A DNA stretch of 64,000 bases from Acetobacter musti. Lineage in GTDB: Bacteria; Pseudomonadota; Alphaproteobacteria; Acetobacterales; Acetobacteraceae. Position numbers and translations under genes: made by a program. This document shows positions 58,957 through 64,000 of this stretch, one piece after another (the stretch's first letter is position 1; each line of letters starts with the position of its first letter). The notes below the pieces were generated by a model that saw only the letters and a program-made list of their open reading frames with translations, searched no databases and was not told the origin of the DNA. The stretch covers positions 62,001 to 126,000 of the forward strand of contig NZ_WOTB01000004.1 of the NCBI RefSeq assembly GCF_011516835.1, in the 5' to 3' direction.

Positions 58957-60795
58957 TCAGCGTCTTCTGAAAAGAAGCTCAAGATCGTTCCGTGTCATTC
59001 TGACCCATGTCGGGCGGCCATGAGAACAGGTCCCGGCGTGTGGAGTTGCCTCCATGCGGCGAAGCAGCGCACTCATTTCGGCGATCGATAGTTTTCGACC
59101 CGCACGAATGCTGCCGTGACAGGCCATGCGCGCGATAACCGCATCAAGTCGTGCATCCAGTGCCGGTGTTTCGTCGATCGTGGCGAATTCATCCGCGTCC
59201 AGTTCTTCGGCCAGATCACGCAACAGTTCGACCGGGGATGTGTTGCCGAGCAGAGCCGGTAACGAACGTACGAGTATCGCTCCCGGGCCGAAGGCTTCAA
59301 TATCGATTCCGAGTTTTGAGAGCGAAGAGGTGCGGGAGACCAGAAGTTCCGCCTGACTTCGGGACAGTTCCACGACATCGGGAACCAGAAGGCGTTGCGC
59401 CTGGATGGTGCCACCCAGAAACTGCTGACGGAGTTCCTCGTGAGTCAGCCGCTCATGAGCCGCGTGCTGATCGACCAGGATCATATTCTCATCGCGGGTT
59501 ACGGCAATGATATAGGTATCGAGAATCTGTGCGACAGGTGCGCCCAGCGGGTAATCAGACTCAGGAGTCGGACTGGCCACCAGATCTTCTATGTCTTTCG
59601 TTTGTACTGGCTCGCTCAGCCGGGACGACTCCGGCCGCGTTTCGGGAGCCATGAAGCTTCGGGCGGTCGGTATTGAGCTGAGTGCCAGGCCCGGCTCAGC
59701 GAATCCGGGCTGGCGGGGAGGTTCATCCGGCGGATAAAAAATTCTGGCGGTACGGGGTGGTGTAAAGTCCGGCCGCACGCCGACTGAACCAGCGCCGGTC
59801 CCGAGAGCCCGTCCGATCGTTCCGATGACCAGGGACCGCACACCGGCTTCATCTGCGAAGCGCAGTTCTGTTTTGGCCGGGTGGACGTTGACGTCGACCT
59901 GGTCATAAGGCAGCGCCAGACTGAGTATCGCGACAGGGTGTCTGCCTGCTTCGATGACACGACGGTAAGCAACCCTGATCGCTGTCTTCAGCAGAGGATC
60001 GACGACCGCCCGGCCATTGACGAGCATGAACTGTCCGGCTGCTGTGGGGCGATGCACCGAAGGGCTGCAGGCGAATCCTGTCAGACGCATGTTGCCACGT
60101 TCTCCGCTGAGTGTGAGGAGGCCGTCGGCATCCGTTACGCCAAGAAGGGCGGCTGCGCGTGCTTCCGGTGTCTCGGACGGACGGTCGAGCACAGAACGTC
60201 CATCGATTTCCATAAAGAAGGCGACGCCTGGTGCCGCGAGAGCAAGACGACGCACTGCTGTTTCCGCATGCCTGCCTTCAACGCGGGCGCTTTTCAGAAA
60301 TTTACGCCGGGCTGGCGTGGCAAAGAACAGATCTTCCACAAGAAGACTGGTGCCAGGCGCTCCCGCGCATGGTTCCGGCGGCAGAATCTGTCCTCCGGCT
60401 ACATGGATGCGCCACGCGCATTCGCTGTCAGCTTTCCGTGATGTGATTGTCAGACGGGCAGCAGCCCCGATGGAAGGCAGCGCTTCACCACGAAAGCCAA
60501 GACTGGCGATTCTGACCAGTGTCTCATCGGTCAGCTTCGAGGTGCAATGCCGCTGGACAGCCAGTTCCAGTTCGTCCGAAGTCATTCCGATGCCGTCATC
60601 GGTCACAACAATCCGGTCCGCGCCACCATTTACAATGGCGATCCGGATGCGTCGTGCGTGTGCATCGATGGCGTTTTCGACCAGTTCTTTGAGTGCTGCT
60701 GCCGGACGTTCGATCACTTCACCAGCGGCAATCCGATTGATCACATCATCCGGAAGACGGCGCAGTACGGGAAAGGAGGCAGGCATATCGGTCAT
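58957..60795 (-). CDS. mutL: DNA mismatch repair protein MutL
   Basis: GHKL ATPase of mismatch repair, 612 residues. N-terminal motifs ELVENAIDAHA near residue 37, VTDDGIGM near 64 and SLGFRGEALPSIGA near 96. The C-terminal domain contains DQHAAHERLTHE near 440, matching the DQHA(X)2E(X)4E metal site of endonuclease-type MutL, expected in bacteria without MutH. The ATG at 60795 is used; a second Met is at residue 4. Neighbours are not other mismatch-repair genes. Confidence 0.96.
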   Translation of the reverse strand: MTDMPASFPVLRRLPDDVINRIAAGEVIERPAAALKELVENAIDAHARRIRIAIVNGGADRIVVTDDGIGMTSDELELAVQRHCTSKLTDETLVRIASLGFRGEALPSIGAAARLTITSRKADSECAWRIHVAGGQILPPEPCAGAPGTSLLVEDLFFATPARRKFLKSARVEGRHAETAVRRLALAAPGVAFFMEIDGRSVLDRPSETPEARAAALLGVTDADGLLTLSGERGNMRLTGFACSPSVHRPTAAGQFMLVNGRAVVDPLLKTAIRVAYRRVIEAGRHPVAILSLALPYDQVDVNVHPAKTELRFADEAGVRSLVIGTIGRALGTGAGSVGVRPDFTPPRTARIFYPPDEPPRQPGFAEPGLALSSIPTARSFMAPETRPESSRLSEPVQTKDIEDLVASPTPESDYPLGAPVAQILDTYIIAVTRDENMILVDQHAAHERLTHEELRQQFLGGTIQAQRLLVPDVVELSRSQAELLVSRTSSLSKLGIDIEAFGPGAILVRSLPALLGNTSPVELLRDLAEELDADEFATIDETPALDARLDAVIARMACHGSIRAGRKLSIAEMSALLRRMEATPHAGTCSHGRPTWVRMTRNDLELLFRRR

Positions 60796-60899
60796 AGAAT
60801 ATTCATTCTAGCATTTCGTGGCGCGAGACAGGAGGGCACCGATACTCTTTTCCTTTCATCCTCTTTACCTGCAGGGACTCTCTGCGGCAGGAAAGAGAG

Positions 60900-61355
60900 A
60901 TGACGAGGATTTTCATTGATGCTGACGCCTGTCCGGTAAAAGACGAGGTCTATCGTGTGGCTGCCCGGTACAGTCTTCCGGTTTCTGTGGTTTCGAACCG
61001 CATGATTGCGGTACCACAGAGCCCGGATATCGAACGGATTATTGTCGAGGCTGGCCCCGATTGCGCGGATAACTGGATCGCTGAGCATGCCGGTCCAGGA
61101 GACGTGGTGATCACGACCGATATTCCGCTTGCTTCACGCTGTGTGGCATGCGGGGCTGAGGTGCTGGATCCGAAGGGAAAGCATCTCGATGGCAATGCGA
61201 TCGGTATGGCGCTGGCAATGCGGGATCTGATGACCGACCTTCGGTCTGCCGGTGTGATGACATCAGGCGGTTCTGCCTTCACGAAGACTGATCGTTCCCG
61301 GTTTCTTTCCGCGCTGGACACGCTGATTGTCCGGGTCCGGAAAAAGATCCGCTGA
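60900..61355 (+). CDS. YaiI/YqxD family protein (DUF188, PIN-like)
   Basis: 151 residues. IFIDADACPVKDEV at residues 4-17, VVITTDIPLASRC near 70 and KGKHLDGNAIG near 92 are the DUF188/YaiI signature. The acidic residues resemble a PIN-like nuclease site; function unproven. GGAAAGAGAG precedes ATG 60900. Divergent from mutL (104 bp between starts), convergent with the GT4 gene. Confidence 0.92.
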   Translation: MTRIFIDADACPVKDEVYRVAARYSLPVSVVSNRMIAVPQSPDIERIIVEAGPDCADNWIAEHAGPGDVVITTDIPLASRCVACGAEVLDPKGKHLDGNAIGMALAMRDLMTDLRSAGVMTSGGSAFTKTDRSRFLSALDTLIVRVRKKIR

Positions 61356-61369
61356 CAGGCCGGCTGCGT

Positions 61370-62386
61370 TCAGCCGAACGGGATCAGGGTATTTTCAAAC
61401 ATATCCGTGCAGACGTCCCACGTGAAACGTTCAGCATGCGCACGACAGGCTTTCCGCCTGGCCGTAAGGGCTGACAGGCAGGCCTCCCGCAGATCCGTGC
61501 CGGCAGTTCCGACATTTCCCTGAGCAGAGGCCAGAATGTCGCGAGGACCAGTCACATCAAAGGCGGCAACAGGGGTGCCGCATGCTAGGGCTTCCAGGAC
61601 AACCAGGCCAAATGTATCGGTCAGACTGGGGAAGACAAAAACATCGCCACCCGCATAGGCGGAGGAAAGTTCGTCGTCCTGCAGGCGACCGGTAAAGATT
61701 GTTTTCGGAAAGGTTTTTTTCAGAAACGGAAGATGAGGTCCGTCGCCGACGACGATTTTTGTTCCCGGAAGGTCAAGCGACAAAAAGGCGTCGATGTTTT
61801 TTTCAATCGACACACGGCCGACATTGATGAAAACAGGCCCGGAAATGCCGCGTTCTGCTTTCCAGTCGCGCCGGGGTTCGGGTGAAAAGCGTGTAAGATC
61901 GACCCCTCTCGTCCAGGGAGCGAGACCGGTGAAGCCATGTTTTTTCAGATCTTCCTGCAGGCTGGCTGTCGCGACAAGTGTGGCTCCGGCAGCATTGTGA
62001 AAATGCCTGAGTATTGCGTAGGCTGGTCCGGCTCCCATGCCGAGCCGGGTCTGGATGTACTCCGGAAACCGCGTGTGATACGAAGTGGTAAAAGGAAGTC
62101 TGCGTCTGCGGGCCCAGCGCCATGCAGCCCAGCCAACCGGTCCTTCCGTAACGATATGGATCGCCTGCGGATGAAATGAGCCGGCAATACGTCCGAACTG
62201 AGGTCCGGGGCATACTGCAAGCGGTATTTCCGGATAGCCTGGACAGGGCACGCTCAGAAAACTGTCCGGTCCGACGACGTGAACCTGGTGTCCCCTGCTA
62301 CGCAGACTGGCGACGATCGTTGTCATTGTCCGCACGACGCCATTGATCTGTGGCGTCCAGGCATCCGTTGCAATCAGAATGCGCAA
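61370..62386 (-). CDS. GT4-family glycosyltransferase (lipid mannosyl/glucosyltransferase-like)
   Basis: GT-B glycosyltransferase, 338 residues. N-terminal DAWTPQINGVVRTM near residue 7 is typical of the MgtA/PimB-like GT4 branch acting on diacylglycerol or phosphoinositides; donor-site EX7E-type motif in DTFGLVVLEALACGTPVAA near 262; INVGRVSIEKNID near 188. Likely makes a glycolipid in the inner membrane. The LpxH-like gene lies 21 bp upstream in the same orientation, and a lipid kinase is divergent beyond it, so a lipid-modification locus is plausible. Confidence 0.85.
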   Translation of the reverse strand: MRILIATDAWTPQINGVVRTMTTIVASLRSRGHQVHVVGPDSFLSVPCPGYPEIPLAVCPGPQFGRIAGSFHPQAIHIVTEGPVGWAAWRWARRRRLPFTTSYHTRFPEYIQTRLGMGAGPAYAILRHFHNAAGATLVATASLQEDLKKHGFTGLAPWTRGVDLTRFSPEPRRDWKAERGISGPVFINVGRVSIEKNIDAFLSLDLPGTKIVVGDGPHLPFLKKTFPKTIFTGRLQDDELSSAYAGGDVFVFPSLTDTFGLVVLEALACGTPVAAFDVTGPRDILASAQGNVGTAGTDLREACLSALTARRKACRAHAERFTWDVCTDMFENTLIPFG

Positions 62387-62407
62387 GACGTGATCTTCGT
62401 CATAAAA

Positions 62408-63271
62408 TTATTCCGTTATTGTTTCACGCTGGTCAGCGTGCATCGTCATGCCTTTGCCGGGACGAAAAGGCTGAAAAAAAGATGCCTGCGTGTAGGAAGC
62501 TTTCGACTCCACGAGCCAGTCGATCAGAGTAAAAGTGCCATTCCGGTTTTCAACAAGTGCCGTGCAGCTTTCAACCCAGTCACCGGTGTTCATATAGGTA
62601 ATGCCGTCGATATCCCGGATTTCCGGACTGTGAATATGACCACAGATAACGCCGTCAGCACCGCACCGGCGCGCCTCGCGCGCGAGCGCTTCCTCAAACC
62701 GGTCGATGGCCTTGACCGCGCCTTTGACCTGTCTTTTGGCCCAGGCGGAAAACGAGCGATAGGGCAGGCCGAGGCGTCGTCTGACGGCATTGATCCAGCG
62801 GTTCATGACCAGCGCGGCGGAATAGGCATGGTCCCCGAGAAGAGCCAGAAACGGAGCATAACGTACGACGCTGTCGAATTCGTCGCCATGCATCACGAGA
62901 TATCGCTTCCCGTCTGCTGCGGTATGTTCTGCCCGGGGCAGAAGCCGGACGGAGGCGATTTCAAGTTCCATCTGCAGCCAGGAACGAAACATCTCGTCAT
63001 GGTTTCCGGGAATGTAGATAACGTCCGTACCGCGTCGCGCCATCCGCAGCACTACGCGGAGCAGTTCGTCATGATCTGCGTCCCAGTGCCAGGATCGTCT
63101 CAGCCGCCAGCCGTCAATAATGTCTCCGACAAGATAAAGTCTTTCACAGGAAACAGATTTCAGAAAATCTGCGACAAGTCCCGCCCGACTTCCTTTCGTC
63201 CCGAGGTGAATATCGGAAAGAAACACCGTGCGATGCGACGTCAGACCAGGAAATGGCGTATCAAAGCTCAT
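62408..63271 (-). CDS. LpxH-like metallophosphoesterase (UDP-2,3-diacylglucosamine diphosphatase family)
   Basis: Calcineurin-type phosphoesterase, 287 residues. Metal motifs in order: FLSDIHLGTKGS near residue 17, GDIIDGW near 48, PGNHDEM near 87, MHGDEFDS near 125, CGHIHSPE near 210. The family is annotated as LpxH-related; in alphaproteobacteria LpxI usually does the lipid A step, so a glycolipid or phospholipid phosphatase is an alternative. ATG 63271 chosen because a G-rich stretch lies upstream; ATG 63289 is possible. Operon with the GT4 gene. Confidence 0.85.
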   Translation of the reverse strand: MSFDTPFPGLTSHRTVFLSDIHLGTKGSRAGLVADFLKSVSCERLYLVGDIIDGWRLRRSWHWDADHDELLRVVLRMARRGTDVIYIPGNHDEMFRSWLQMELEIASVRLLPRAEHTAADGKRYLVMHGDEFDSVVRYAPFLALLGDHAYSAALVMNRWINAVRRRLGLPYRSFSAWAKRQVKGAVKAIDRFEEALAREARRCGADGVICGHIHSPEIRDIDGITYMNTGDWVESCTALVENRNGTFTLIDWLVESKASYTQASFFQPFRPGKGMTMHADQRETITE

Positions 63272-63436
63272 GGCGCCCCGCTCATGCAATGTGCGGCTGA
63301 TAATCCTGTCAGGGTAATAGGTGATCTTCAGCGTAAATTACGTGACAGTTCGATGATTTGTGCAGAGCAGCCATATCGTCCCCTGGTGTTTTCGCGTTGA
63401 TGCGGTGACAGTGCGGGTGGGAGATGGAGTCAGTCG

Positions 63437-64000
63437 ATGCCGAAGGTCATGTTTGTCATCCATAATCCGACGGCCGGTCGCCGGAATGCTGGCAAACTCT
63501 GGGCCGTTCTGGATTGTCTGATGGATCATGGAGTGTCAGTGCGTGTCCTTGAAACACGGTCCGGAGGTCACGCCACTGAACTGGCCCGTTATGCATCCCG
63601 TTCCGGTGCGGATGTGATTGTTGCGGCTGGTGGCGACGGCACCATCGCGGAAACTGTGGCGGGTATGACGGGCTCCGCTGCCCGGCTCGGGATCATTCCG
63701 CTGGGAACGGCGAATGTGCTGGCGCACGAGTTTGGTCTGCCATCGGATTCAAAAGCCCTCGCTGTCGCACTCACCTCAGCAGAAAGCGTTACACTCTGGC
63801 CTGGTCTCATCCAGAGGGCTGACTGGATGCGGCTGTTTGTGCAGATGGTGGGGGTCGGATTTGACGCGCACGTCGTTGATCACATCGATCCGGGTGTCAA
63901 ACGTTGTCTTGGACGTGGCGCCTATGTCCTGCAGACCTTGCGGGAATTATCACGTTACAGTTTTCCATCGTTGCGCGTGAGTGTCGATGGTACGGATTAC
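63437..64000 (+). CDS. diacylglycerol kinase-family lipid kinase (partial, cut by window end)
   Basis: The first 188 residues are in the window. VIHNPTAGRR at residues 7-16 and the glycine-rich VAAGGDGTIAETVAGM near 62 are the DAGK catalytic-domain signature (nucleotide binding), followed by LGIIPLGTANVLAHEFG. YegS/DgkB-like proteins phosphorylate diacylglycerol or related lipids. ATG 63437 has GGAG 7 nt upstream. Divergent from the LpxH-like/GT4 operon, with 165 bp between starts. Confidence 0.92.
   Translation, partial: MPKVMFVIHNPTAGRRNAGKLWAVLDCLMDHGVSVRVLETRSGGHATELARYASRSGADVIVAAGGDGTIAETVAGMTGSAARLGIIPLGTANVLAHEFGLPSDSKALAVALTSAESVTLWPGLIQRADWMRLFVQMVGVGFDAHVVDHIDPGVKRCLGRGAYVLQTLRELSRYSFPSLRVSVDGTDY

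Overview
The window looks like a chromosomal segment of an alphaproteobacterium, most probably an acetic acid bacterium (Acetobacteraceae). This is inferred from gene families and order: ffh-rpsP-rimM-trmD-rplS followed by leuCD, tig-clpP-clpX-lon-hup, a nuo operon running into birA-coaX-rnj-proS-lolCD, a short prolyl-tRNA synthetase without editing insertion, RNase J, and moderately high GC content. It is almost entirely housekeeping DNA. I found no insertion sequence, integrase, CRISPR array or rRNA.

Layout. 1-7.4 kb: partial miaA, divergent serB, an N-acyl-D-amino-acid deacylase-like amidohydrolase, a short UvrA paralogue lacking the UvrB-binding domain, and a nitrilase-family amidohydrolase. 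7.5-13.3 kb: ffh/rpsP/rimM/trmD/rplS, then leuCD. 13.4-17.6 kb, minus strand: an orphan glycosyltransferase-like gene and an operon of XRE regulator, 3-mercaptopyruvate sulfurtransferase-like protein and cystathionine beta-lyase. 17.8-25.5 kb: AI-2E-type permease, EEP-family phosphatase, rRNA m5U methyltransferase-like enzyme, RhlE-like RNA helicase with a long disordered N-terminus, CopD-like membrane protein, and the bifunctional NAD(P)HX repair enzyme. 25.5-32.8 kb: tRNA-Leu(UAG), tig, clpP, clpX, lon, HU, tRNA-Val(UAC), a proteostasis block. 33.3-46.3 kb: respiratory complex I, nuoA to nuoL and nuoN. 46.3-53.2 kb: birA, coaX, rnj, proS, lolC/E, lolD. 53.2-55.4 kb: a small accessory patch with a GINT1-like beta-propeller protein and two phage-tail-like proteins. 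55.6-64 kb: DinG-like helicase, an orphan small protein, mutL, YaiI-family protein, GT4 glycosyltransferase, LpxH-like phosphoesterase and a partial diacylglycerol-kinase-family lipid kinase.

Most noteworthy: the nuo operon has no nuoM. Between nuoL and nuoN there is only a 17-codon open frame that overlaps the nuoL stop and the nuoN start by ATGA junctions at both ends, which is what an in-frame excision of nuoM would leave. nuoL also carries a nine-G run. Other points of interest are the isolated phage-tail-like genes, a palindromic operator candidate in front of the sulfur-operon regulator, a perfect 10-bp long-range inverted repeat ahead of proS, and a 19-bp perfect terminator hairpin after rnj.
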